From Rebecca billardiae RCC1528 (lineage: Eukaryota; Haptophyta), in NCBI GenBank assembly GCA_965240325.2, contig OZ251224.1, positions 2,604,001-2,668,000 on the forward strand: DNA of 64,000 nucleotides. The letters run 5' to 3'. The position numbers and the translations under genes are program-made. Numbering within the stretch: the first letter of the stretch is position 1; every line of letters begins with the position of its first letter. Under the pieces are notes generated by a model. The model had not been told where the DNA came from. It worked only from the letters and a program-made list of their open reading frames with translations, and did no database searches. Shown here in pieces: positions 53,929-64,000 of this stretch.

Positions 53929-56007
53929 GGTTGCAGCGAGATCGAGGCCTCAGGCGGCGAGAGAGGGACGGCACCTGCCCAGTTTCGCGATCACACGATC
54001 CGCCGGCTGTAGTAGGGATCGGGATCGAGTGAAACGGGGAGGACGCCCAGACGCCACGTAGATTCGTCATTGATTACCCCGGACGGGTGCTGCAGTGGGC
54101 ACGCTCAACTTTGGAGCTGTCCGGGCGACGTGGACCGCTGGACCCACGGCCGCCGGGCGGAGCGGGCGCGCCCGAGCTGGGCGCAGACGCGCAAGATGCG
54201 GGGCATGCAGTCGAACGGAAGGCTTCACGGCCCCCGCGTGGTTTGGAGCAGGACGCTGCGCCGCGACCCTGGACTCCATGGCAGCGAAAGCCGATGTTGA
54301 GCAGATTAAGCTGCCTTGCTGCGCATCACTTGCTCGGGACGTGCCCGGCCAAGCTTTAGGGCTTGCACTAGCCCTCCGCGGTTCCCCGCCGAGGCAGAGG
54401 GAAGGGGTCCATGTAGCACTTGGCAATCATCACTCGAATGTAGCTCTAACGTGACGTCACGCGCGCGGGCCGGGCCTACAATAGGGGGAGGGCGGCCACA
54501 CAGAGATCCACGCTTCTTGGGGTGGCCATCTGATTCGGAGTTCAGCAAAACCTACCGCCCCGCCCGCCAGGGAGGCACGTGCTCGAAAGCGCGCAATGAC
54601 GTAGTCTGCGCGATGGCCTAACGGATCAATGACCTCGTGCTCGAGAGTGCCGCCACACCAGCCACGTCACCCAGTACGCAGCGTCAGAATATCCAACAGC
54701 AGGCCGCAGGCCGGCCACGCGGCCGGAGCAGCATACTTAGTTCGCATCCCGCACGGTGCCACCGGTTCGGCTTTGGGGCGTATGGGTACCGTAGACTTAT
54801 CACAAAAGCGCGCCGCATGTAGCCTTCTGCAGCCTCCTATCACGTAACGTATACATCTGAAACTTTCGCGATGACGTCTGCATCATTCGTTCGTTCAGAC
54901 CGCCACTGTCACTGTGTCTGAACATTACGAGTCTGTGACAGTTGACTCTGACATTCACTGTAAAACCGAAACTCAGCGGCAGCCAGCATGACTCGTCCCG
55001 CAGCAGCTCATACTACTACAGTAGCTACTGAATACTGATGAAAATTTCCGCATAAGACCAGCACAGACCCGCGTACCACGTTACCACGTAAACAAGTATC
55101 TTGTGACGGTGATTACGCGCGGGTGAGCCTGATCAGAGTCTGTCGTCAGCGAGAACTTTAGGCTCCGGCGAACGTCGTACGGCTGTATGTATAATTTAAG
55201 TCAGCTGAATTCTGATTCGACGACGAGACTGTCATTTGACCGGCGCATTCCGCGGTTTGGCGCGTAGAGTAATGCCCGAGTGCGAGCCGCGCAGCGCACC
55301 GGGTGGATCGCGCTCCAGCAGCTCAAGGCCGCGCTCAAGCCGGCTTTCGATGCCCACGGTGCTGTCGGTGCATCAGGCTATAGCCTAGTTATATGCTCGG
55401 TCACCAACGCCGACTTCGTCGTCAGTTCGTGTCGACGATCGGGCATCACTGCCGCCGACCAATCAGGAGACCCGTGCGTCGTCCTACCTCTGAGTACCTG
55501 TGTGACACTGTGTCGTCGCGTTATTATTTGAGCTAAGGCGGCGATCGAGTTACCAATGGCAAGTAGACCGACAATTACTGAGACAGTTACTGGGCATAGC
55601 AGGCACTACTGCCATCAATGCACGCCGCCGTCGCCGTGTCATGCTACCGCAGGTTCTTGAAAGCAATATAACGACAACTCGTCGGGAGACGACGCACTAC
55701 GACACAGCGCGGACGCACGGTCAGCAGCGTCCGACGATGGCGACGCCGCTGGCGATCGTCAATTTTCTTCGAGCCGTGTCGGCCTGTCGGGGCATGTCCG
55801 GAACCTAGCTGCGGACGCACTCGCCCTCGGGTAGTCCACTGCTCGTCGGGTCCTCGGCCCCAGCGTGCATACTTATGGGACGCAGCAGCAGGCATGCGGC
55901 CGCAAAGGAGACAGCTGCAGATGGTCCCGGCCGGAAGAGCCGAGGGTAGCAGCGTCAATGATGATGCCGCCGCCGCGTCCTGTGCATGTGGTCGTGCCAT
56001 AAAGTAC
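53929..56007. other. Intergenic spacer between copies 4 and 5
   Basis: About 2.1 kb without a supported gene. The first 550 bases share blocks with the upstream flank of copy 3 (GCGCGGGCCGGGCC near 54460). The stretch 54850-55600 is less GC-rich and appears non-coding. Confidence 0.45.
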
Positions 56008-56525
56008 TTACTCGTCGCAATAGAAGAACTTCGTCGCGTCCAGGCAGTCCCCGAGCTTCACCAACGAGGACGAGGCCTCGAAGTAGGCGCAGTCGGCGTC
56101 CGGGTGCGTGTTAGCGTCCAGCAGAATCTCCTGCCCTGCGAAGAACGGGACGTAGTCCGGCTTGCCCTCGCCCTTGCCATCCCTCCAGACGCCCGGGTGC
56201 CCCCAGTCCGTGAAGCCGACCCAGACGTCGTTGCCGCCGGAGAGGTCGTTGAGCAGCTGGTACTCCCGGCGCGTCTTCCACTCCATGATCTCCGCCTGCG
56301 GGTCCGAGCCGCTCACCGTGTGGCACCACTTCTGCGCCTGCGCGTGGGAAGAGTTGCGAGCGGCATGCGGCGCAGATCGCGCAGTGTGTCAGCGCGGGAT
56401 GCACAGAGATAGCACAGCGGATGGGGAGCGCGCGCGAGCGGGCGGCATCGCCGTGTGTCGCTGCTACGTACAGCGTTGTAGTCCATCGGACCCCACTTGT
56501 GGTGGATGGCGCCAAGGTCAGGCAT
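56008..56525 (-). CDS. Small C-type-lectin-like protein, copy 5 of 5
   Basis: Predicted 127-residue paralogue; exons 56525-56472 and 56337-56008 on the complement, intron 134 bases (GTACGT...CGCGCAG). Starts MPDLGAIHHKWGPMDYNA joined to AQKWCHTVSGSD. The domain has WVGFTDWGHPGVWRDGKG, FFAGQEILLDANTH, SSLVKLGDCLDATKFFYCDE. It is the most divergent at the WVGF loop. Exon 2 is 330 bases with four canonical Cys and no signal peptide. Confidence 0.85.
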
Positions 56526-57450
56526 GGTCGCGGCGAGACTGGAGGTGCTGCGCGGTGTTGATGAGGAAGGACGGCACCTTCGTTATGATTCGTCTCGTCC
56601 TACCAGGATTCCGCCTCGCCAGTGTGCATGCAGGCGAAAAGCGTGAATCTAGACCAGTTTTGCACGGCTGCCGACTGGCTGTGCAATCAGCCGGCAATTC
56701 GGCAAGGCGATCAACTTTCGCCAACGACGAGGATCTGGGATCTGTCCGGTCTTTGCCCGGACACTGAGCATCACCACCTGCACAATGGCCGCCGGCCAGT
56801 CGAGGCGCTTGGGGTGTGTGGGATGCCCCTACTGTCCATTCGAGCGAAATCCGAGCTTGACGTTCTCTGCGCATTTCTTGCGCGCGTATGCGTTTGGGGT
56901 TGGAAAGTCCGATGGGCCCAGTCGGAGAGCGCACGCACGCGCGTATTCGTGCCCTGGCCGCCCGGCATCGCCGGTGACCGGGCCGCTGTGAGCGCTCGCG
57001 GGCGGGTGTCATGGACTCATGGTACATGGCACCTGTGCACACAGTCGGGCGCCCTCGCGCCCTCCTCCGCTGACCTCTTGGGGAGCTCAGAGCGATGATC
57101 ATCCGGGGTGCGTGTGCACACGACGTGGCCGGTGCTGGCCATGCTGGAGCTACTCGCATGTGACCAGCGTCACACGCGTACGGACCGCCCATCCGCCAAG
57201 GGCCGCACATCCGCGCCGTGCGCACGGTCGAGACGCTATGCTCGGCTCAGTAAGCGGCACAGCTAGGCTTGAATCGGCTCTGCTGCTCTGACGACTCGGC
57301 GGTCGGCGCCGCCAAGCTGCACTCTCAACTCGTGACGCGCAGACGGTGAGCTCATGACTCGCGATGAGATCAGGACTCAGGAGAACCTTCGCTCGTGGGC
57401 TCCGCCGGACGTGAGTGAGCAACCGGCGCGCATGATGGGCGCCGCGTTGG
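56526..57450. other. Intergenic between divergent genes
   Basis: About 925 bases upstream of both copy 5 and the protease gene. A block near 56940-57080 resembles 51770-51900 upstream of copy 3 (shared GTCGGGCG...CCGCT pattern). No gene seen. Confidence 0.45.
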
Positions 57451-60400
57451 ATGTGGATGCCCCCGATGTCCCGATGGTGCGCCCGGCTGGCCCTCGTGAT
57501 GTGCGCGGCCGCGGCTGCGCCTTCCGCGGATGAGACGTCCGACAAGAGGAGCAGCCGATACATCGTGCGCTTCGGCCCTTCGGCGCAGGCCGGGCGCAAG
57601 GGGCAGCTCGCCGATGCACGGAGAAGGGTGGCAGTCGAGCACGAATTCTCGCGTGTGATGCACGGCGTGAGCGCGCGTCTCACGCCGGTGGAGAAGGCGC
57701 AGTTCGAGGCGATGGGCGCAAGCGTGTACAAGGACGCCGCGATCCACGCGCCCCCGTCCACGCCGGCCGACGCCGAGGAAGCGCGCCCGCTGGGCGAGCA
57801 CGCGAGCATCCTCTCCAGCCTGCCGTGGGGGCTTGACCGCATCGACCAGCCTTCCTTGCCGCTGGACGGGGTGTACAGCACGCCCGCCGATGGCTCTGGC
57901 GTGCACATCTATGTCATCGACACGGGCATCAACGGCGCGCACTCGGAGTGGGCCGGCCGCGTTGGAGTGGGTCGTGATCTTGTCGACAACGACGACGACC
58001 CTTCAGACTGCAACGGCCATGGCTCGCACGTGGCCGGCGTGGCGTTGGGCACGACGTACGGCGTGGCGAGGAACGCGACGCTGCACGGCGTGCGCGTCCT
58101 CGACTGCGCGGGCGCCGGCTTCGCCTCCACCACCATCGCCGCGCTCGAGTGGGTCCTGACGCAGCCGGCGGACTCGGCTCGGATCGTGGTGATCTCTCTC
58201 GTGGCGACGTTCAGCTCGCCGCTGAACGCCGCGGTGGACGCGGCCGTCGCGGCGGGCGTGAGCGTGGTCGTCGCCGCGGGGAACGGCGCGCGCAACGCGT
58301 GCTACCACTCGCCCGCCTCCGCGTCGGGCGCCATCACGGTCGGCTACTCGACGAGTGCCGATCGCCGTGGCGTCTTCAGTAACTACGGCAGCTGCGTCGC
58401 TCTGTATGCGCCGGGGGACGCGGTGCTGAGCGCGTGGGTCGGCGGGCCGCAGAGCGCGCTGCAGCGCACCGGCACGTCGATGGCCGCGCCGCACGTCGCG
58501 GGCGTCCTCGCGCAGCACGCCGCGGCGCTCGGCCCGGGCGCGACTCCGTCCGAGCTGCGATCGCGCGTGCTTGCAGCCGCGGTCCAGGGACATCTGTCCA
58601 GGCTGCCAGCGCCCGAGGTGGGGCTGCTGCTGCAGGCGTACCAGCACAGCCCGCCGCCGAGCCCGCCGGCGCCGCCGAGCCCGCCGAGCCCGCCGCCCGC
58701 CCCGCCCGCGCCGCCCGCGCCGCCCAGCCTGCCTGCGTGCGCGCGCGCGCGTCTCTCGTGCGACGCGGCGGTCAGCGGCAGCACTTGGGATGCACCGCAC
58801 ACGCACGGGCAGCCGTCGGGCGAGCACTGGTACCTGGTGGACGGGTCCGGCCCGCTCACGCTGCACACGTGCGGCTCGAGCATCGACACGTGGCTCCGGC
58901 TATGGAGCGCCTGCCCCGGCGACGGTGGCGTCGAGCTCGCCAGCGATGACAATGGCTACCTCGGCGGCGGCGGGAGCGAATTCGACGCGTGCTCGACCGC
59001 GTCCAAGCTCTCCCGGACTTTTGTCAAGGGTGAGGCGCTGCTGGCGATGGTGGAGGGCTGGGGGTCGATCGAGGGGCTGTACACGCTGACGATGAGCGGC
59101 TGCATCCCGCCGAGCCCGCCGCCGCCCGCGCCGCCCGCGCCGCCCGCGCCGCCGCCCAGCCCGCCGGCGCCGCCGCCCACGCCGCCGCCATCGCCGCCGC
59201 CTCCTCCGCCGCCCGTTCCGCCGCCGCCCAGCGCGCCGCCCAGCGCGCCGCCGCCACCGCCGCCCACGCCGCCGCCGGGCGCCCCGCCCGCATTGCCGCC
59301 GAGACCGCCACCAAGCCCGCCACCACCACCGCGCACCGAGCCTTTCCCGCCGCCGTCGCCGCCGAGCATGCCGCCCTCGGCACCGCCAAGCGCGCCGCCC
59401 CCGTCGCCGCCCTCGCCGCCACCTCCGAGCCCGCCGCCGCCCTCGCCGCCGCCGCAGCCGTCACTGCCGCCCTCGCCACCACCGCCACCGCCACCCAGAC
59501 CACCGTCACCGCCGTCTCCACCACCGCCGCGGAGCCCACCGTCCCCGCCCTCGATGCCCCCGCCCCCGCCCTCGTCCTTGCCGCCCTCGCCGCCAGCGTC
59601 TCCCTCGCCGCCGCCGTCCGCACCGCCGCCGCCGTGCTTCGCAGCTGGGGTGCTTAACGTGGGTGGCGGCGCGCTGGCATGCGGCGCCGTCGTCAGCGGC
59701 GACACGAGCGGCTCAGCCGCGGGCTCCACGGCGTTCGGCCACGCCTCGCCAGAACACGTCTTCTCCATCGTCGTCTCAGAGTCGGCCGCCGTCTCCATCG
59801 ACACGTGCGGCTCGGCGTTCGACACATTTCTCCGCGTGTTCGAGCGCTGCCCGCGCGACGCTGGCGCCGAGCTCGAGCGTGACGATGACAGCGGCTGCGG
59901 CACGGCGGCGCGGCTCACGTTCAGCGCGCAGGCTGGCCGGCCCTACCTCGTGCTGCTCGAGGGCTTCGGCGACAGCGCGGCCGGCGCGTACGAGCTGCGC
60001 GTGAGCTGTGCAGCGGAGGGCGAGGCCGACGCCCCGGCTGAGGACGACGGTTCAGACGCGGACGCGGTCGCCGCCCTCGTCCGCGGGTCGCTGCAGCTTG
60101 ACGCCGAGCCGGACGAGTGGGTGGCGGGCGCGGCCGGCGCGGCGGAGAAGTGGGACGGGCTCGCCGGTGCCATCGCGAGCGTGGTCGACGTCGCGGGCGC
60201 CGACGTCACCATCACGGGCGTGACGGGCGGCAGTGTTGTCGTCGACTTTGAGATCAGAGCGCGCGACGACGGCGACGGGCAGCCTTCTAAGCTGGTCGCG
60301 AAGCTGGAGGCGGGCGCGGCTGAGCTGGCGCAGCGCGTGCAGGCGAGCACGGGCGTGGCGGTGCTCGGCGGGGGCATGGTGCAGGGCTTGCACGTCGTCA

Positions 60401-60759
60401 TCCCGAGCGCGCCACCGCCGCCCTCGCCCGACTCGGGCAGCGCAGGTGACGACGACGACGACGACGACGACGACTCTCCGAGTGGCGCTGCGAATGGCCC
60501 CGCCCAGCGCGCCCCGGCCACCGTCTCGCTGGCGGCGTTGCGTGGCGAGGACATTGCCCTGATCGCAGGCCTGGGCGCTGCCGCCCTGCTCAGCGTCGTG
60601 CTGTGCGCGTGTGCGGCGGTGTACTGCGTGCGCACGCACCGCACTCCAATGATTGCCAGCAAGCTGCGCCGCCCCGCGGAACTGGGCGGCGCTGCTGCCG
60701 CTGCTACTCTACGACTACAGATCCAGAGGGCTGGCAGCCGCGCGACCAGCAGTGCCTGA
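57451..60759 (+). CDS. Membrane-anchored subtilisin-like serine protease (S8) with Pro-rich and beta-domain extensions
   Basis: Predicted 1,102-residue single-exon protein. A hydrophobic N terminus ([15 protein letters not shown]) is a likely signal peptide. Then comes an I9-type propeptide ([33 protein letters not shown]). The S8 domain follows, with Asp157 (YVIDTGI), His190 ([13 protein letters not shown]), oxyanion Asn278 (VAAGNGARN) and Ser343 ([13 protein letters not shown]), the proteinase-K-like arrangement. After the catalytic domain come a PPSPP linker, a Cys-rich beta domain resembling bacterial pre-peptidase C-terminal repeats ([21 protein letters not shown]), a Pro-rich stretch of about 180 residues (PPSPPPP type), and a second copy of that domain ([17 protein letters not shown]). 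After a further acidic region, a single transmembrane helix spans about residues 1035-1060 ([20 protein letters not shown]) with a short basic tail. It is a likely type I cell-surface protease. The Pro-rich linkers resemble algal cell-wall glycoproteins. Confidence 0.93.
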   Translation: MWMPPMSRWCARLALVMCAAAAAPSADETSDKRSSRYIVRFGPSAQAGRKGQLADARRRVAVEHEFSRVMHGVSARLTPVEKAQFEAMGASVYKDAAIHAPPSTPADAEEARPLGEHASILSSLPWGLDRIDQPSLPLDGVYSTPADGSGVHIYVIDTGINGAHSEWAGRVGVGRDLVDNDDDPSDCNGHGSHVAGVALGTTYGVARNATLHGVRVLDCAGAGFASTTIAALEWVLTQPADSARIVVISLVATFSSPLNAAVDAAVAAGVSVVVAAGNGARNACYHSPASASGAITVGYSTSADRRGVFSNYGSCVALYAPGDAVLSAWVGGPQSALQRTGTSMAAPHVAGVLAQHAAALGPGATPSELRSRVLAAAVQGHLSRLPAPEVGLLLQAYQHSPPPSPPAPPSPPSPPPAPPAPPAPPSLPACARARLSCDAAVSGSTWDAPHTHGQPSGEHWYLVDGSGPLTLHTCGSSIDTWLRLWSACPGDGGVELASDDNGYLGGGGSEFDACSTASKLSRTFVKGEALLAMVEGWGSIEGLYTLTMSGCIPPSPPPPAPPAPPAPPPSPPAPPPTPPPSPPPPPPPVPPPPSAPPSAPPPPPPTPPPGAPPALPPRPPPSPPPPPRTEPFPPPSPPSMPPSAPPSAPPPSPPSPPPPSPPPPSPPPQPSLPPSPPPPPPPRPPSPPSPPPPRSPPSPPSMPPPPPSSLPPSPPASPSPPPSAPPPPCFAAGVLNVGGGALACGAVVSGDTSGSAAGSTAFGHASPEHVFSIVVSESAAVSIDTCGSAFDTFLRVFERCPRDAGAELERDDDSGCGTAARLTFSAQAGRPYLVLLEGFGDSAAGAYELRVSCAAEGEADAPAEDDGSDADAVAALVRGSLQLDAEPDEWVAGAAGAAEKWDGLAGAIASVVDVAGADVTITGVTGGSVVVDFEIRARDDGDGQPSKLVAKLEAGAAELAQRVQASTGVAVLGGGMVQGLHVVIPSAPPPPSPDSGSAGDDDDDDDDDSPSGAANGPAQRAPATVSLAALRGEDIALIAGLGAAALLSVVLCACAAVYCVRTHRTPMIASKLRRPAELGGAAAAATLRLQIQRAGSRATSSA

Positions 60760-61527
60760 CGAGTGTTCTGACGCTCGCGCTCAGCACAGTCCTAATAAGC
60801 GGCATGTGCACATGAGCTAGACTGTCATGCACTGCCTCTGGGCCCGCCACCGTGGCCGCAGCATCATCGATGAGTGATGAGTGAGTCAACGCGGCCCACC
60901 GCAGTGAGTGCAGTGACCGCTCAGAGTCAGAGTCAGACCGGCAGGTCGCAGAGCAGTGCGGCACCGAGTCCGACTGACACTACGGTATGAGTGCTGACTA
61001 CGGGCGACCCACAGTGCTAGCAGCTACTCCGGGCGCCCCGCGCGGGCCGCTGCTGTGACTCCGCCGGCTGCCGAGTGCCGACACCAAACCCAGGCCCCGG
61101 CCCCGGGCCGCCCGCGGGCCGCCGTGCCCGCCAGCACCCGGCCGGCGGCCGGCGCCGCGGTCCGAGCAGTCACTGTCAGTAGTCATCAAGTCTGTCACAC
61201 AGACACAGTTGCTCGGACTGTAGTCTCACTCACTCACTCATTCTTACTCTTAGCAGCGCATCAAGGCCGTAACGATTGACTCTGACGACTATGACTTGCT
61301 GCTTACTTAACTGCTGATGCTTATTATTGATGATGGTACTGACTACTGCCCCGTGCCCTGACTACTCATTCTGGCGCCGATTACGATACTCCGAGTACTC
61401 GGGGCGGATGAGTACTCCGAGACCTAGGCACTCAGGCAGTGTCGTCAAACTCATCACAGACACAGTGCTGACCAGGAGCCTGATCCATTGTTGACGGAGT
61501 GGCTGACGGCCACTGCGACCATTGTCA
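60760..61527. other. Intergenic between convergent genes
   Basis: About 770 bases. Many short ACT/TCA-type simple repeats (for example CACTCACTCACTCA near 61225) and GC palindromes near 61100, but no supported gene. Confidence 0.4.
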
Positions 61528-62496
61528 TCATCGTCGCGGGCTGTGGCCGCTGCTGCTGTGGGACCCGCAGCTGCCGCTGTGACTAGTGTGAGTGTGATTT
61601 CCACCGCCGCGCAGCAGCCCCTGATTCTCGTTGTCCGGCAGGACATACGACGGGGGCTCGACGAGGTAGCTCGACTCGAACGCCATGCTGGGGCTGGGCG
61701 GGTGCAGCTCGCGCGGGGTGCCGGGGTCGAACTGGATTTCGCTCGTGCTCGCCGTGCCGTGGTTGAGGTTCTTGACGAACACCACCAGCCGGAGCATCTG
61801 TGCAAAGTAGCGGAGAATCACGACAATCTCGGCGGCGACGGCTTCGATCTTCTCCGAGAGGGAGAGGCCGTTGGTGTACAGCGTGAGCGTGAAGATGCAG
61901 ATCGCGAACACGCCGATGTCGAAGAGGTTTGAGTAGTGCCTGCAGAAAGCGCGCCCCTGCGCCATTGCGCGCACGGCAATCTCGACTGCGAGGGCGGTGG
62001 TGATGCACACGTCCAGGGCCAGGACGAGCATGGATCTCTCCGTGACGAAGAGTAGCATCACTACCAACAGCGTGTTCAGCAGAATCAGCACGGCATAAAA
62101 TGCCTGGTACTCGCGCGAGTACAGCAGCCGGTTGCCGATGATCATCAACATCTCAGACAACGTGGGCGTGTGGTCGGGGTGCTCATCGGTCGAGATGGAG
62201 AGGCTCACACGGACCCCTTCCTGCATGGCTGGCGCCTCGCCCGGGCACACCGCGCGAGGGGGCTCGCCCGAAGCAGGAGCCTGCGCCGCGATCGTGCTGT
62301 GCTGTGTCGTCGCCGCGCGTCGCGGGCTGCTGGGTGCTCGCGCAGCACCCGTCCTGTTCTCGCCGGTGCGCAGCCGGCCACCCCGGCAAAAAGGCGCAAA
62401 GAAGCCATGCGGACGCGGGGATTCTTTCATTTCTTTGTTGTTGGGATCAGCATGGCCGCCGTCGTCCACGGATGCATGCTGTCCTGCTCGCCCCAC
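61528..62496 (-). CDS. Four-helix voltage-sensor-like membrane protein
   Basis: Single-exon protein, 322 residues from the first ATG. The core has four predicted transmembrane helices: [41 protein letters not shown] with an acidic residue near its end; [17 protein letters not shown] with Asp early in the third helix; and [21 protein letters not shown] with spaced Arg, Arg and Lys. This is the layout of an isolated voltage-sensor domain (Hv1/VSP-like or ion-transport family). The positive charges are too few to call a proton channel. There is no pore helix pair. The C-terminal 80 residues are His/Ser/Gly-rich. The ATG at 62226 ([12 protein letters not shown]) is an equally good start; the 90 residues before it have no recognisable feature. 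Confidence 0.68.
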   Translation of the reverse strand: MGRAGQHASVDDGGHADPNNKEMKESPRPHGFFAPFCRGGRLRTGENRTGAARAPSSPRRAATTQHSTIAAQAPASGEPPRAVCPGEAPAMQEGVRVSLSISTDEHPDHTPTLSEMLMIIGNRLLYSREYQAFYAVLILLNTLLVVMLLFVTERSMLVLALDVCITTALAVEIAVRAMAQGRAFCRHYSNLFDIGVFAICIFTLTLYTNGLSLSEKIEAVAAEIVVILRYFAQMLRLVVFVKNLNHGTASTSEIQFDPGTPRELHPPSPSMAFESSYLVEPPSYVLPDNENQGLLRGGGNHTHTSHSGSCGSHSSSGHSPRR

Positions 62497-62555
62497 GACG
62501 GGCAGAGTCTACAACGAGGTGGCATCTAGACAGGCACGACGGCATCAGATCTGTG

Positions 62556-63842
62556 TCATGCATTCCCTAAGATCTTCTTGATGATCTTGACGAGCGAGTC
62601 GACGCCGGTCAAGTAGCCGTCCTCGTCTGTGCCCTGCTTCCACGCGGCGCGGTGCGTCAGCTTGCGGCTGTCGGCGACGCGGTGTGAGTGGGCGAAGTCG
62701 ATCATCTTCACCTCGAGCGCCGCGGGGCTCGTGATCGAGATCAGGTCCTCCGCGCTGCCGCCTTGCTTGATGAGCTTGGCGTGCGCGTCGTGGTCGTACA
62801 CGATCAGAATCGACGAGCGCACAAACGCGTGCTTGTGGAAGAAGGTCGAGCGCTCGAGCGCGCTGCGCATGTGCTCGAGCTTGATGAGCACCGCCTTGAG
62901 CAGCACGGGCGACGCCTGGAAGAACGTCTCCATCGTCTTTACGACCTGCGCCTCGTCCTTGAGCGCGCGGAAGTTCACGTCGATCGGCTGCCGCTTCTTG
63001 CCCTTGTCCTTTGAGATCATCGCCGCGTCGATCCGGAAGCCGAGGGTGGAGGTGGAGGTGAGCGTGTCGCGGTAGCGCAGGTAGCGCACCTTCGTCACGC
63101 CCCCGGCCGCCCGCTCCTCGGCCTTCGCCTCGTTCTTGTCGATCGCGTCCTGCGCGCGCGCGGGCGTGCGTGGCACAGGGCGGGAGTGCACGGCGCGGGT
63201 GAGAGCGCGCTGCGCCGCGCGCCGCCTGCGCACGGCCGCGGCCGCAGCGCACCATCTTCTTGAGGAGGTCCGGGCGCGGCGTCTTGTCGCTCAGCTCGGC
63301 CTCCAGCACCGTGCGCGTGCCCATCTTGATATCCATCACGCACGGCGACGACATCCCGGCGGTGAGGTCCTGCACGAGCACGCTGACCGAGTGCTCGAGG
63401 TCGATGTCGTGCTCGCTCCGCGTCTCGGAGCGGCCGGTGAGCGCCTGCGCGCGCGCGTTCGCGTCGCTGTCCGCGTCCTGCAGGCCGTAGAGGATGGGCG
63501 CGTACGAGGAGACGTCCGAGGCGGAGAAGGCCTTGTAGAACTCGTACTCCTCCTGCGACGTCTTCTTCACCAGCGTCGTCTGCCCCGCGCGGCGCAGCGT
63601 GCCCTCGTGCCCCGCCACCTGCATGAGCGGCGTGATCGCGTCCTGAATGTCCTGGTCAGTGACCTGCACGCGCACGTTAGGCTGAGCGGCGAGCGGCTGC
63701 TTGTCGTTCTTGGTGAGCCACGCGTTGAGCCGGAGCTGGTTGAGCGTCATGCGCTGGTCGCTCGCCTTCGTCAGCATCGCGCTGATCAGCGCCTTGAGCC
63801 CGTCGCTCACCTTGGCCTTGCTGTCCTTTGGCTGCTCCACCA
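62556..63842 (-). CDS. Protein kinase-inositol polyphosphate kinase fusion, 5' part outside window
   Basis: C-terminal part of a fusion protein. Exons on the complement are 63842-63253 and 63149-62556, intron 103 bases (GTGCGC...CGCGCAG), phase 0, giving LLKKM/DAIDKNEAK. The visible N terminus is the last part of a Ser/Thr protein kinase C-lobe (SDGLKALISAMLTKASDQRMTL, NAWLTKN), most like the CaMKK/SnAK-type tail. It is followed without a break by an inositol polyphosphate kinase domain. That domain has QTTLVKKTSQEEYEFYKAF, the catalytic PCVMDIKMGTR (PxxxDxKxG), TSTLGFRIDA, MIDFAHSH and DEDGYLTGVDSLVKIIKKIL. An acceptor (CGCCAG) just above 63842 indicates that the remaining kinase exons lie upstream beyond 64000; 63843-64000 looks like intron. 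The IPK domain would phosphorylate inositol phosphates. Confidence 0.88.
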
Positions 63843-64000
63843 CTGGCGGACATCTCTGCGCGGCGCGCGGCGCGCAGTGCGGCGGCGGGTCGCGCCAGGC
63901 GCGGGCGCGCCGCGGGCGGGAGAGGCCGTGAGCGCGCGCCAGGCGTGCGCCGGGCCGCGCGGGCTTGGCGAGGGCCGGCCGTCGCGCGCCGCCGCGCGCC

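Noticed and set aside
63843-64000. Coding sequence at the right window edge
   Set aside because: The stretch has only alternating GC runs and an acceptor just above 63842, consistent with an intron of the kinase-IPK gene.

Overview
The window is nuclear DNA from a very GC-rich, flagellated, intron-containing unicellular eukaryote. A haptophyte or a similarly GC-rich microalga fits best. The evidence is a eukaryote-only gene set (COPII SEC31, PP4 regulatory subunit 3, the axonemal-type adenylate kinase AK7), short GC-rich GT-AG introns and N-terminal secretory or bipartite-type leaders. I cannot fix the species from sequence alone. There is no bacterial operon structure, CRISPR array, rRNA, or tRNA that I can support.

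Layout. 0-17 kb is gene-dense host sequence: a secreted beta-carbonic anhydrase (-), SEC31 with six exons (+), a degenerate indole-3-glycerol-phosphate synthase-like protein (+), a double-TM2 membrane protein (-), AK7 with four exons (-), and a secreted beta-propeller glycosidase-like protein (-).

17.16-34.92 kb is one intact 17.77-kb Mutator-like DNA transposon (MULE). It has a perfect 9-bp target-site duplication and terminal inverted repeats (TIRs) of about 491 bp. Two giant genes are transcribed convergently from the TIRs and their stop codons overlap, the same plan as maize MuDR. The minus-strand gene is a predicted protein of about 3,590 residues. In order it carries a putative 2-oxoglutarate/Fe(II) dioxygenase fold, a MuDR-type zinc finger, a complete MULE DDE transposase with SWIM finger, a PHD-like cysteine cluster and two OTU-like regions, the second keeping the GDGDC cysteine motif. 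The plus-strand gene encodes an unrecognised, repeat-rich, coiled-coil protein. This element is the most unusual thing in the window.

35-46 kb returns to host genes: an unknown coiled-coil protein (+), PP4R3/SMEK with five exons (+), a sulfotransferase-like protein (-), and an F-box-like/Cys-rich protein (+) divergent from it.

46-57 kb is a lower-density zone holding five tandem, same-strand paralogues of a small two-exon C-type-lectin-like protein. They are embedded in partly duplicated spacers with a 900-bp foldback palindrome and a 52-base G homopolymer.

57-64 kb carries a membrane-anchored subtilisin-like protease (+), a four-helix voltage-sensor-like membrane protein (-), and, cut by the window edge, a protein kinase fused to an inositol polyphosphate kinase (-).

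Exon boundaries were placed by hand from reading frame, GT-AG signals and recalled family sequence. They are predictions, although phases close exactly in every spliced gene. Start codons of single-exon genes without a conserved N terminus are the least certain part.
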